Assembly (NCBI RefSeq): GCF_046630445.1
Contig: NC_092333.1
Span: 707,201,001 to 707,265,000, forward strand
Direction: 5' to 3'
DNA length: 64,000 bases
Source: Rutidosis leptorrhynchoides
Lineage: Eukaryota; Streptophyta; Magnoliopsida; Asterales; Asteraceae
The first letter of the stretch is position 1. Every line of letters begins with the position of its first letter. The notes under the pieces are model-generated. The model was not told where the DNA came from. It was given only the letters and a program-made list of their open reading frames with translations, and did no database searches. Positions 34,519 through 45,602 of this stretch are shown here, piece by piece. Made by a program: the position numbers and the translations under genes.

Positions 34519-36100
34519 AGAATTTGCTTCCTTTAATTATATGAGCATCATGTTATCAATTAGCATGTTGTAATTGTATTACTTATATTGTTGTGTTTTA
34601 ATGATTTTAATTTCAATCTATTCTATTTGTGTATTTACAGGGTAGGTTAATGATGGATGATAACTGTAAGTGAAGCGATGAAGCTCCAAAGAAATTCTTA
34701 CAGTCTTGGAAGTGGCACGGTATTACCCGTTTTAGATTTTTGGATTTCTAATTAAAATATCTTATTTTATTGATGTTCAACTATTCAAACAATGAAATTA
34801 GCACTTGTGATCTGATTATTAAAAAAGTTATGTTATGTTTTTCTAAATTGTATTTATCGATGAGGATTTAGGCGTACGATAAAATGCATATATTGCAGGA
34901 GGCACTTGGTCTGCCATTACGGGGGTAACCTAATTTTTCAGAAGAAGTGTCTACTGGGACCTTGCATCACGAAACACTCGGAAAAACGTTAATGATTCGG
35001 TGATTGGTGGATTGGTTAATGAAACAGAAAAAAGGTCAGTCTACTAAAATCTTTGAAATTTGTAACTTGTGGTTATAGTTATCGTTAATGTAATGATGCA
35101 TCATCATCAGTGAGAGATAAAATTATTTTACAGGGATTAAAAATGATGTTAAGGAGGTGGATGATCGGCAATCAGCTAAAAAAACCACATAAACCAAAAT
35201 AATATAAAACATCACTGGTTTTTTTAAACTTATGCATTTTGCTACTAATTAGTTTATAATTTTTTCCTTTTTCTTCTGTTGTTACAGGTCATTTGCATCC
35301 TCAAATTAATGATGTGTCAAATCCAATCAAGAATGACTGTTTCGATCAAGGTTAGTTCTAAGCTCTTTATTGTTAGATCTTTTTTCATTTATAAAAAGTT
35401 TTTCTTCATCCATATTTTGATTTTTGAACTGGCATAATAATGCATCATCTTATGAATTTAGAAAATGTTATTTTGCTTAATGCATATTTTTTGTTTAACA
35501 TTTTTCATTATGAGTTTTATTTCTGCTTTGACTTGACTGTAGAAGTTTCCCAATGGTATTGCAATATTGGAGATTGTAATTGTGTGTGTGAATGCTGCAA
35601 TGCTATCTTTAAATGGTAACAACTGACTAATATTCAATAATGATATAAGACTTCGTTTCTTCATAACTAGATTATTTTCAGGTACATGATAATGCAGTAC
35701 AAACACAAATGAGTTATGTGGAAAAGGAATACTTTGAAGAAAATACAGCAACTAAATTTTTGCAACACATCATCTTTTCAAGTTCTCAAATTCTTGGCAC
35801 ATTCTATCCTAGGTATTTTGTTTTATTCAAATTCGTGGCAACAAACCTCCTATTCATCATATTTCAATCTCCATAATCTCCGAAACAACAGAAATATTGA
35901 GATTTCAACGAAGATTTGGACAAATATACTCTGTTTCATCATGATTTGCACTGTACTTAGCAGTCATATTATTGTTGTGGAAAAACACATATGATATTAT
36001 GTCTTTGTGTTTATTTGAGCTTATAGTTCGACATGTGTTTTAAAACTGAATTATACACATTGATAGATACATGAAGTAAAATGTGCCGTCTAAATCGATA
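34519..36100 (+). other. Exon-like region, no recognisable gene, copy 1
   Basis: This is the continuation of the locus that the TR-GAG element interrupted. It has coding-like bits bounded by splice-like signals: an AG-bounded start near 34640, a piece after TTGCAG near 34897 (GGTWSAITG), and one after TTACAG near 35286 ending in a GTTAG donor (GHLHPQINDVSNPIKNDC). I cannot assign a family. Copy 2 is at 59493-61074. Confidence 0.3.
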
Positions 36101-36730
36101 GCTTGCGTTAAAATCGCATAAACCTTAGAGCAGCAACGCGCGAACCCTCAATTCTTGTTTATATAGATATGGCTTGCGTAACTTTAACGCTGGTTATAAT
36201 ACAGGTCAAAGTCACAGTCAAATATCTAACGTTCTAATTTCTAATTTTAGTTTTAGCAACGGTAATAATTTAACGTACGAGTTTTTATCTTATTTGTCCC
36301 TACTAATAGCTTTTTTTCTTTGGCGAAAATATATGTATATTATAAATAGATCATAAAGATCAACATGATACAACTAATAGCTAATATAACGTATTTACCC
36401 ATCTTAATAACAAAATATCACATCTACCCTATTTAAACCCATATACTACTCATATTTATCCTTTCAGTCAATTCTATGACTATATGAAACCTAAAAATTT
36501 CGATAATGACCTTTCAACCCTCTATGATCGACTATCGCTCCCGCCCATTTTCTTCTCAACATCCCTTGTTCGCCTCCAACAGGAAATACAAATGGCGAAT
36601 AACTTCCATAGTCAATCATATTCATCCGATTTTATCATCCATATTATAGGCTTTTCAAGGTTAGAATCCCTATTTTTTAGATAAAACTTGTTGATTTGTG
36701 TGGGAATGATCTTCAATTGTCGATCAAATG
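36101..36730 (+). other. AT-rich spacer with shared promoter-like block, copy 1
   Basis: TGGCTTGCGTAACTTTAACG at about 36171 and the following ~120 bases resemble 49740-49830, the edge of the promoter-like repeats. No gene is recognised. Copy 2 is at 61075-61704. Confidence 0.45.
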
Positions 36731-36743
36731 AACAGTCATCCTT

Positions 36744-38390
36744 AGAACCCCCATACTCCTTGGACCATCTTTAACCCTGAAGCCCCTGATGGGCGTGTTG
36801 CTGGGTGGGGTGGGGTGCTTGATGAGCGTGCTGTCAGATTGTTGAGTAATGGGTGGCGTGCTGAGTGGCGTGTTGGGGTATTTTTTAATTTTTGTTTTCA
36901 TTTTTCTTGCATTTAATTTATTTTGTTTAATTAGTGTATATAATTATTTTGTAATTATAATAACAAATTAATTTAATAAAACACACTAAAATTAATATTA
37001 AAAAAACGATTACAATCCTAAAAATAACATCAAACTTTGAAGCTTTTTCTGTGCAACTTCGGACCTATACTCGTTAACTTTGTCACATAACTCATCAAAC
37101 TTTGAAGAGTTTGTTGAACGAGAGCTTTGCGTTGCGTCGGAAGATGCGGAAGTCCTAGCCACCTTCTTTGCTCGATTCCTTCCCATCGGCCTTTCAATCG
37201 GATCATCACCTAAAAGCACGTTCACGTTATCATCCGCGATATCAATCGTTCGTACCACGTTATCGTCATCCTCATCATGCAAACCTCCATAAACCGTTCC
37301 ACCAACCGCAGCAGGCACAAGCCACTTTGGTTTGTCCTTTAAAAATTCCCAAGCTTCTTTAAACGCCCACGTCTTCTGTTCGTTTGCACCATACGCCTTT
37401 ACCACACCCTCGTAAAAGCACTGTTCGGTTTTCCAACTACGCCTTGGATTTCTTTTTTCCGCCTCATAATAACCTTGAAAAGCTTTACACCCCCTGTCCA
37501 CATAACGCCATTTCCCTGATAACGCATCTTCATTTCGATGCCATCCGTGCTCGTTATTGTTGAATTTGTTCATTACAGTTTGCCACAAAGATTGATATTT
37601 TTGAGAGTTTCCGACGATCGGATTTTCGGACGCATCAAGCCAACATCTCGCTAACCAAACCTCTTCGGCCGATGTCCAAACTCTTTTTTGATTGGTTCAC
37701 GTGCCTTTTCTTTTCCTTTTCGTTGGTGTTTTCTTCTCCTCGTGCCACCAGGTTGTTCGGCCTCATCTTCCGGTTGAGTTTGTGGTTGGGTTTGTGGTTG
37801 AGTTTCACCTTGAAGTTGTGACATTTGTTGCGGGCTTAGACCGAGCTCTCTTTGAATCTCTTGTAATTTTTGGATTTGCTGTAATCTTTGGATGTGTTGC
37901 TCAAGTTGTTGTTCGCTCATATTAAACGAGCTAGTAGTATAGTTGGCAAAACCAAGAGATGAAGGTCGAGATGAAGATGATGAGCCCGGATTAGTCGGTT
38001 CACCGGTGCCCGTCATAATGTTGTTATACAACGACCAATCACTCGGATGAGACATTGTTTGTTGTGTTTGATTTTGATTTTGGTGTGTATACAAAGAGAT
38101 ATAGAAGTGTTTGATTTTGTTGTGTTTGATATATGTGTTTGAAGTTATATATAGAGTTGAGAAATAAAATAAAAAAAATAAAAAAATATAAAAAAAACAC
38201 AAACAACCGTTGCATTTTCTTGCGGCTGGGAGGAGGCCACGTCGACCAAGTAGCCAACACGCGTACCAGAAGCCCGGTTGAAACTTGAAGCACGCCGGCG
38301 ATTTTTGTGGCGGCACGCCACCACTACACGGCGTGTTGGCCGGTGTTGGTGGCAACACGCCACCGCTAAAGGTCTTAGTGATTTTGTGTC
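36744..38390 (-). mobile_element. PIF/Harbinger-type element with ORF1 only, copy 1
   Basis: This ~1.65 kb segment carries a Harbinger ORF1-like gene but no DDE transposase. Its edges are rich in GGCGTG/CACGCC motifs in inverted arrangement (about 36788-36875 and 38245-38365), which look like subterminal transposase sites. It is flanked by the 13-base direct repeat AACAGTCATCCTT (36731-36743 and 38391-38403), longer than the 3 bases usual for Harbinger, so the exact ends and TSD are uncertain. Confidence 0.65.
37010..38055 (-). pseudogene. Harbinger ORF1-like (Myb/SANT-like, NAM-associated) protein, frameshifted, copy 1
   Basis: Starts MSHPSDWSLYNN at 38055. A Gln-rich coiled stretch (SEQQLEQHIQRLQQIQ) and a basic region (TRRRKHQRKGKEKAR) follow. 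Then comes a Myb/SANT-like domain beginning VWTSAEEVWLARCWLDASE and continuing LSGKWRYVDRGCKAFQGYYE, and a C-terminal helical region (NSSKFDELCDKVNEY). In PIF/Harbinger elements ORF1 partners the transposase and helps its nuclear import. The two halves are in different frames, joined at the T run 37684-37689. The same shift is in copy 2, so it predates the duplication. Plant databases often name this family after a NAM-associated C-terminal domain. Confidence 0.75.
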
Positions 38391-38403
38391 AACAGTCATC
38401 CTT

Positions 38404-39056
38404 TGTAAAGAAGAGTAACCTGATGCCTGTGAGGGACCCACCCAAAAGAATTTCCTTCAAAATTGGACTGTTAATTACCTGTATCACTGTATCAAAACAG
38501 TAAATGGGTTGATTTGATTTGTGTTTTATCTTACCTAATGGTAGAAAAACAGCATTTTGGGTCAACCCAAACTGACCTGGTGTGAGCAACCCAAGCTAAC
38601 CATGACTGTTTCAACCCAAACCCATTCACTACTTTTCGGCATTAACCGTTTATCATCCCCATATGACCATCTCTAGTTATTTTAGCTTGATGTTGTCCCT
38701 CGGTCAAACAAAACAGAGATATCCTATGTAAACAATTTACTTAAGAAGTAAAGAAAATTAGACCCGATGACTGTGAGGACCCACCCGAAAACATTCCCTT
38801 CAAAATTGGGTTCCTGTATCAGAACGGAACAGTAAAAATGCCATTTTCTTAAGTAAACGGGTCAAATTTGAGTTGTGTTTGATCTTGCGTTTATTTTTAC
38901 AAAGTTTTGTCTAATAGTATAAAAAACACTATTTTGGGTCAACCCAAACCAACCTGGTGTGTGCAACAAATGCTAACCATCACTGTTTCAACCCAAACAC
39001 AGTCAATGCATTTCAGCCCAACCACTTATCATCCCACACGACCATCTCTAGTTGTG
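38404..39056. repeat. Imperfect ~345 bp tandem repeat, two units, copy 1
   Basis: Unit 1 spans about 38404-38677 and unit 2 about 38748-39056. Shared blocks are GGACCCACCC, CCTTCAAAATTGG, TTTTGGGTCAACCCAAAC, and CGACCATCTCTAGTT or ATGACCATCTCTAGTT. Divergence is ~15-20% by eye. No gene is seen. Confidence 0.85.
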
Positions 39057-39819
39057 AGAAACCGCGCATACATAAGACTAATACGGATTGATGGTTTGAA
39101 TCATACCGTGGGCCGAATCAACTTGTCAGCAGCAACTGATGTAAGCAGGACTGATGCAAAAAGAAAAGCGAGACGAAAACTCTCATTTCAAAGAAGGTAA
39201 AGAATGTTAAACGGCTTCTTAAAAATGATAGCAACAACATAAATAAAGGTGATGTTATTACATAGATAATGTTAGAAGTTCAAACAGAGGGGCATTTCAA
39301 CATATGGGGTTTGTCAATGGATCAGTTCAGGTTATATATTATTTCTGATGGTCGAGAGGGTACAGAAATAAATTAGCTTAATAAGAACACTTTAAGAGAT
39401 GTAAGCTAGGTCAACTTACAGTAGACTTTGTATTGTAAACACGCTTTCATAGATGGATTGACCAAGCTGTATAAAGATCAAAACCGATTTCGAGATCAAG
39501 GGGAAATTCCATAACATGGTTCGAGACCATGTCAGTTCAGTGGAACTGCTTTTAAGGATGCTAACGAGTTATTTGGACCCTAAAGGGTGATGTCAAGGAT
39601 TGGTAAAATTCCCTAGTTGGGGGAGAAATGACCACATGAGCCGAAATGACCGACAAAATTTTGATGCATTAGTTTTCTTGTGTATATTAAATTATAAGTT
39701 ATAACTTAACTGATAATTATAAACAAATATACACCAGTTACTAAATAAGTTTTGAAATTAAACATAATAAACTTACACGGGCAACCTCGTGGATGGAAGA
39801 ATCGATAAGTCAGTGTTGA
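39057..39819 (+). other. Unassigned region with a short coding-like stretch
   Basis: At about 39051-39200 an open frame reads VVRNRAYIRLIRIDGLNHTV and ends in a Lys/Arg-rich tail; I cannot place it. 39201-39700 shows no feature. 39720-39790 carries the recurrent module with ACTTACACGGGCAACCTCG. Confidence 0.3.
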
Positions 39820-40234
39820 ATGCTTAATAATGATTTCACCGGTAGTCCAGATTCTCCCACACAATCAGAGTCTCTACAGCTTCCATGCTTAACGTGTCCT
39901 CCATACCAATTACATACTTTCCTGCATCTTGATTTAGCTCCTCAAATACTTCTTAATCAAACGTGTCTCCTATATATACTCCACGTTACAAAATATTTTA
40001 TCACAAGACAATAATATCTTCAAAACCACATTCACCCACATGCTCGACATCAACCACATTCATAACTTGAAAAGACTCGTGATATTTAAGAGCTGGTTAT
40101 GCAATCACCATGGCGCACAATTATAATTCCAGAAACATTGAGTTGGAGATGAAACTATTCTGCAAAGTTAACTGACACCGAAACATAGGCGTGTCGTCTC
40201 CACATTCGATCTTCAAAATTATAAACGCGTGGGA
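39820..40234 (-). pseudogene. eRF1 (translation release factor 1) fragment, minus arm of inverted pair
   Basis: Reading leftward, the minus strand gives LNVVDV-like DNA, then [35 protein letters not shown] and TGEIIIKH. These match the central part (domain 2 to early domain 3) of plant peptide-chain release factor eRF1, whose family reads ...KYFEEISQDTGKYVFG...LIVWENLD.... eRF1 recognises stop codons and triggers peptide release on the ribosome. Only about 130 residues' worth is present, with several disruptions. It is the reverse complement of 40236-40662. Confidence 0.8.
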
Positions 40235-40235
40235 A

Positions 40236-40662
40236 ACGACAAGTATATTTGCGTAAGACCTCCTTGGAGAGGTCACACCTATGTATCGGAGACAGTAAAC
40301 TATGCAGAACAATTCTATTTTGAGTTCATCTGGACTTATAATTGCAGGGCACAATGATTGCATACTTCTTTCTCGTCTTAAATATCACGAGTCTCTTCTG
40401 GTTCTGAATGTGGTTGATGTCGAGCCTGTGAATGAATCTGATTTTGAAGATGCTATGTAGTATTGAGATGAAATTCTGTGTAACGTGAAGTACTTAGAAG
40501 TGACGCGTTTGATTAAGAAGTATTAAGAAGTATTTTCAGGAGCCAAGTCAAGATACAAGAAAGTATGTAATTGGTATGGAGGACACGTTGAAAGCTTTAG
40601 GCATGAGAACTGTAGAGGATCTGATTGTATGGGAGAATTCGGACATTAGCCGTTACGTGCTT
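40236..40662 (+). pseudogene. eRF1 fragment, plus arm of inverted pair
   Basis: The plus strand gives [54 protein letters not shown], then [20 protein letters not shown] and [14 protein letters not shown], in eRF1 order. It has in-frame stops and a local duplication of AAGAAGTATT near 40520, so it is dead as a gene. The pair closes at about 40235 with a short centre, forming a ~0.8 kb palindrome. Plant eRF1 genes are intronless, so the lack of introns does not tell DNA copying from retroposition. Confidence 0.85.
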
Positions 40663-41475
40663 ATGTGTTACCATGTCTTTAAATTTAGACCTTTTTGCTC
40701 AGTTGATCCCTCTAATATACCCCATATTGCTAACATCGCCCTTAGAGTTTTTTTTTCTCTTTTAAAATCCTTTGTTTTTCAAAAATTGCAATCAGCATCA
40801 CTCTGTCAAACTTCTGTTAAATAAGTCCGTTAATACTTGACATGTGCCTTGCATGTGAGGGTAAATTTGTCTTTTTAGCCTCCTCTTCATCTGAATCTGA
40901 AACCTTGCTCTTGCTCAACTTGTTTATCCCCAAAATTGCAAACCCTAATTTAAAAAAATAAAATAAAGCCAACTCCCCAATATTGCAAACCTTTTCAGAT
41001 ACAAACCAACAAAATCGAAATACATATTTCATTTTATAATCAACCCATGATCTTTTTCTTACCTTTCTAACCTGAATTCGAACCAACCTCATCTGTTCAA
41101 AACAAAACAAAAGTAATAGCACAAATCATATAATACATTCATACTAGTAAAACTAGTACGGAGTAATAATCAATAACAAAACAAATCACACTACTAACAA
41201 ATTCCTCATCTATGTTCACTACTTCACTTTCATCAAAATCAAAACCACCACCTTGTTCAAAATCATCCATCAAACAATAAACTATCACAAAACCAGATCC
41301 AAAATTAGGTCAACGATACATAAGAAAAAATGAGTAAATTTTCATCAGCTAGTAAATAATAATAGTCGATTATGCAAGTAAAGTACAAAATTAAAACCCT
41401 AGCTTGAAGCCTAAAAACAGTATAATGTTAAAAGTCGTATAATATAGTTATAATTAAAAATAACATGATTTTGAC
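40663..41475. other. AT-rich region without identified gene
   Basis: Nothing firm. A minus-strand stretch at about 41202-41278 reads MDDFEQGGGFDFDESEVVN and is coding-like, but I cannot assign it. T-rich and A-rich runs occur at 40750 and 40955. Confidence 0.3.
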
Positions 41476-41750
41476 TTGCAGCGAATGGATCAACATCATC
41501 TCCTTCATCGAAAGAATTGGGATCGAAACGATGAGCCATCACTACACCGAATTATATATATAAATATCAAAATTATTTTAAAATTAGTCAGATAAGTGAT
41601 AATTGAGTTATATACATATCGGAAATGGCAATACCTTTACAGCGACCGCCATCGATGTCACCCCTCTAGGTCGATAATCTGCTTTGAAGAGAGAAGATCT
41701 CGATCAGCATACAAACTTAGATACTGACAAATTTAGTATATAATTGATCA
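41476..41750 (-). pseudogene. Possible SCAMP (secretory carrier membrane protein) first-exon fragment
   Basis: The minus strand has a leader exon ending GTCGCTGTAAAG at about 41637, a GTATTG donor, an intron ending GTGTAG near 41541, and an exon starting MAHRFDPNSFDEGDDVDPF (start codon 41539-41537) up to a GT donor at 41475. The pattern M-x-R-x-D-x-NPFDE...-NPF is typical of plant SCAMP N-termini, which carry NPF motifs for endocytic adaptors. The NPF motifs here are changed to NSF and DPF. No downstream SCAMP exon is found, so it is at best a fragment. Confidence 0.4.
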
Positions 41751-41807
41751 ACAAATGCATTTAGCGACGATGCAAAATATGATACTCACGGTTTAAGAAA
41801 TTAACAA

Positions 41808-42049
41808 AAGAAGAACCATTTTTAGGTAACGATGAACCCTCCTATGAAATAGCACATTGGCTCCCCCTAGCAGGTAAACCTCAGACATCGGGAACCCAGG
41901 CGTAACCCCGATACCAGGTAAAGCACCTTCCACTGTAAATCCTAATTAGGCTCAAGAGGACATTACCAAGGATTGAACCCGAGACCTACAGCTTCACTAG
42001 GTCCCGGTGGCCATTTGAGCAATGCCCAAGTGGTTAAGAAGAACCATTT
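41808..42049 (-). mobile_element. tRNA-derived SINE with 14 bp target-site duplication
   Basis: The direct repeats AAGAAGAACCATTT (41808-41821 and 42036-42049) bracket a 214 bp body. The minus strand starts with a tRNA-like head (CACTTGGGCATTGCTCAAATGG, then B box GGGTTCAATCC at about 41970-41980) and ends ACCTAAAA next to the left repeat. It has no protein coding and would have used LINE enzymes to move. Confidence 0.88.
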
Positions 42050-45000
42050 ATCGAGTATAGTAAAAATTAAGATAAGATTTTAGTTGTAATCAGGACGATA
42101 AAAAATTTAGATACTCACAAATGAAGTATATGACTGATCAACAAATCCAGAGTTTCCTGGATATAGATAGTGGTCCACTAAATTTCAGAGCAAAACATAT
42201 TTTAACATAAGCAATACAACCAAAACGAGAATGGTGACTAATTAAGGCACCATATATAAAAACTTTGACCTAGATACATATGGTATGACGCCTCCCTGTT
42301 CACATTTTATGGAGAAAAGGGAACACGCTTACAAACACTTGATTTATCACAAATTAGTCAACAATCTGAGGATATAATACCTTAACGTGGGCCATCCCAA
42401 AAAATCAGCGCTACAAGGCAATGCTTAATAGGATAAGGAAGCAGTATTTTGTGAAGATAGAATATAATACCTTAACATGGACCATCCTAATTCCCCAAAA
42501 AGTATCCCAAAAAACACTTGATATATCACAAACTAGTCAACAGAATAACCAGCATTTGGTGGCATTTTCCCTCGTGATCACTTCTACGACAGTCCTGTAA
42601 AAAAAAAATAGGTCCAAAATTTGTACAACACCTAAAGTAAACTCACACCATTTAGTAAAAGAATTTTAGTATCAAACAAAGTAAAACTTACATGGGCGAA
42701 ATCTTGGTTGAGGAAGCAGTGACCGTACAGATAAGGCAAGGCCATCTCAGCAAGCTGACACAAGGAGCAATATAAACATAGTTTATATTATATAAAAATA
42801 AAAATAAAAATGTTAAGGAGCGATTAAAAATCTCAGTAAGACAATTCCCATCCACTTTATTTTCCAAATTTATTAGCTTCGACTCTTTACTGAATTCACC
42901 TCAATAACCAGATTTGTATATGACTGATCAAACAAATCCCTAGATCCCTGGATATACTATACTGCTCCACCAAATTTCAGAAGTACATGAACTTGTGAAT
43001 GCAAAAAAGAATAAAGGAAGTGTAGATCCCCCCAAGCAAAGCATATCTAGACAGAAGCAATACAACCACCCAAATCAGAATATAATAGAATATAATAGAA
43101 TACCCTAACACGGGTCATCCCAACAAAGCAGCAACACAATGAATTACCAAAAAGTCCAAATTACAAAAACTCACTGGAACTTTATCAGCTGAATCAACCC
43201 TCTCTGGATTCCTGTAACCAAAAAAGGCAACATACAATCCCAAAAGCCAAATTAATATAATAAAAATCTCAGATTCAAAAAATTATAGAGTTAACAAAAT
43301 TTCAAAGTTGGAAGACTGAAAGAAACGGTCGGTTCATGAGTAAACATGGTATCGTATTGAAGTAAACAGCTTGTCATGTGCATGTTACTTATCCTTAGAC
43401 ACGTAAAATCTGAGTTTTGACTTACCGTTATACGCATACATGTCGAGCGCACCGTATAATGCTTTCAAGAATGACTGGATATGCAAAATATGGAGCAAAT
43501 GTCACCCAGTAAAGCGTTCTTAGATATCACTGGAACCACAGCTTAGAGAAACTTTATGCTGACTGAGAGTATATTGTGTCTGCATGGTTTGAAGAAAATA
43601 TATATCAACAAAAACAACTTATTTATAAGGGAAACCCAAAAAAGCAGCACCTCAAAACGAGTTCTTTCTCAATCCCATTTGTACCATGTCTACTTCTTTA
43701 CTATGGACACCAAAAAACAGCATCTCAAAAAGAGGTCAATGCTAATTATGATGTTGGCAACATTTGTCAGCATTTATAATCTGCAAATTACATTCAATGT
43801 TAAATGTGCATGATAGACATTCATTTGAATTTATTACAATTTACAATAATAAAAAATAAATAAAAAAAAGGCAGAATTACATATTAAAAAAAAATACAAA
43901 AGAAACAACACCTGGATATTAAAGCAAAAGGTAAAAAAAAATTGCGAAGACACATGGTTATTTCAAAGTAATGAAGATCACCCGTTTCAACTAATTAATA
44001 ACACATATGTCCGAACCGCTTAAATGATGGTAAGTCACCCCCCTGAAGATTTTGTTTATGATATGCAAAGTATGATATACCTTAAGGTGACCGTCTCAAT
44101 TTTAGTCTTTGAGAAATCTATCATACTGCTTAAAAAATCCGCATACTTTTTCAATTAGGTGGTTTAGGAACATGATGATTCTTATCATTATCACAGGTAC
44201 AAAATAAATCATTATCATCATCAGATATTCAATATTAAAATTTTACAAATAGCATATAGTAAGATCACGAATCAGAAATGAACGATGAATCGGTCGATAT
44301 TCCATTTTAAAATGTCGACAGATACTTGTAATACAAAAGTTGGTACGTACAACAGATACTTTTAAAACGCAGGGACCATTTATGATATATGTAATGATCA
44401 TATAATCCAATAGTTTATTTGTAAAAAACAACCAACTGCAAAGTTTTAAAAAAAAAACAACTAATATGATATTCAAATCAATACTATGAATTAAAAAATA
44501 CTCGTAACAATAAATTTTATTCGTCTCTAATCTGTAATAGAAGTATAATGGTATAGCATTAATTCTGACCTGCTTCCATAGTTCTCCAGCTTCATTTGTA
44601 CGGACATAAACAAAATGAAGATTATGCGTAATGTTCAACTTATTTATGTAATGTTCTAACTTGGTTATGATGGTAAAAAAGAGTAACCACATAATGGTTT
44701 CAGTAAAAAAAATATGTTAATCCAAGAACAAAACAGTTGAACTACATTCCATGTTTCAAAATGTTGGGATATAAAGAAAGAAATTATACTCTTAGGAAGT
44801 GGCAGCGGTAATTTAAAAAGTGACGAGAATTGGGGTACTCATTTACCATCTCTATCATCTTTGGATCCCGATTATCTCCCCTAATTTGAATGTCCTGTCA
44901 AACTAAATACAAAAAATATTTATTGGCGGGGTACAGACAAACAAAATGATATGAAAAACGTAAGGAAGTAATTAACATACATCCTTATCATTGTCAAAAT

Positions 45001-45348
45001 CTTCATCCTCCCAAAGGTTGAAAAAGATGATATGTGTGCATTGATCCTTCAGATAACCAATCTGCCATTGAATATATTACACTTATACTTTACAACAAAA
45101 TATAAATATTTAAACAGATACGTGTAAGATATAGATTATCAGAAGTTAAAGATATAGATTCTAACAAATTTAGATGACTGATCAAACCAAAAATCCCAAA
45201 TCCCCAGATCCAGGAATATATACACCTCTTCAATAGAAATAAGAGAGGAGATCCCCCAGGCAAAGCAGATCTAAAGAGAAACAATACAACCCAAATGAGA
45301 ATAGTGCAGAACAAGCATTTAGTACACAATAAGGCGGAAGATAGGAAT
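42050..45348 (-). repeat. Old array of repeated gene-like modules, part 1
   Basis: Modules recur in a similar order. One contains CTTAACGTGGGCCATCCC (42382, 42473). One contains CAAAGCATATCTAGACAGAAGC (43036). One contains TGTCACCCAGTAAAGCGTTC (43500). One contains GTCATGTGCATGTTACTTATC (43374). One contains TTACATGGGCGAAATCTTGG (42689). On the minus strand several look like short exons, for example CCTYLYGHCFLNQDFAH-like coding before a GTAAG donor near 42690. They fit an old tandemly multiplied gene or element that has decayed. I do not recognise the parent. 43810-44900 is mostly AT-rich with nothing assigned. Confidence 0.45.
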
Positions 45349-45602
45349 GATAACCTTTGAATGCAACCAACGAACGTTTGCTTCAACGGTATCAAGCCTC
45401 AGTGTGGAAAAGCAACCCGGGTTCAATTCCCGGGGGCGGAAGGTTTTCTCTCCAATTTCCTGCGATTAGTTGCCAAGCAAACCGGGTAGGAGTTTCCTTC
45501 TAGCGTGTGTGGGTGCAAATGATGAGAGTCGTTGAAATAAATGATCCGCCGATGCAAATTCGCCGTTAAAAAAAAAAAAAAAAAAGATAACCTTTGAATG
45601 CA
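45349..45602 (+). mobile_element. tRNA-derived SINE with 17 bp target-site duplication and poly(A)
   Basis: The perfect direct repeats GATAACCTTTGAATGCA (45349-45365 and 45586-45602) bracket a 220 bp body with a B-box-like GGGTTCAATTCCC at about 45419-45431, an A-box-like region near 45388, and a terminal A run at about 45568-45585. The long perfect repeats and clean tail indicate a fairly recent insertion, here into one of the repeated modules. Confidence 0.95.

Larger units (their letters stand above)
26928..39026 (+). repeat. Large direct duplication, copy 1 (partner of 51897-64000)
   Basis: From AGAACTAAACTG at 26928 the sequence matches 51897 onward in the same orientation for at least 12.1 kb, to the window end. 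The offset is 24,969 at the left and 24,974 at the right, so only small length changes occurred. By eye the copies differ by only a few bases per kb, for example 26 Ts versus one more near 27311, and single substitutions in the gag and Harbinger regions. Copy 1 may extend further right; only the window edge limits the comparison. Confidence 0.97.

Noticed and set aside
37692-37925. Plus-strand ORFs opposite Harbinger ORF1
   Set aside because: Shadows of the minus-strand ORF1, which carries the recognisable domains.
41822-42035. tRNA gene on the minus strand
   Set aside because: Same reason: SINE structure with a 14-base target duplication explains it.
45388-45431. tRNA gene suggested by A-box and B-box-like motifs
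   Set aside because: The motifs belong to a SINE with target-site duplication and A tail. A full cloverleaf is not evident.
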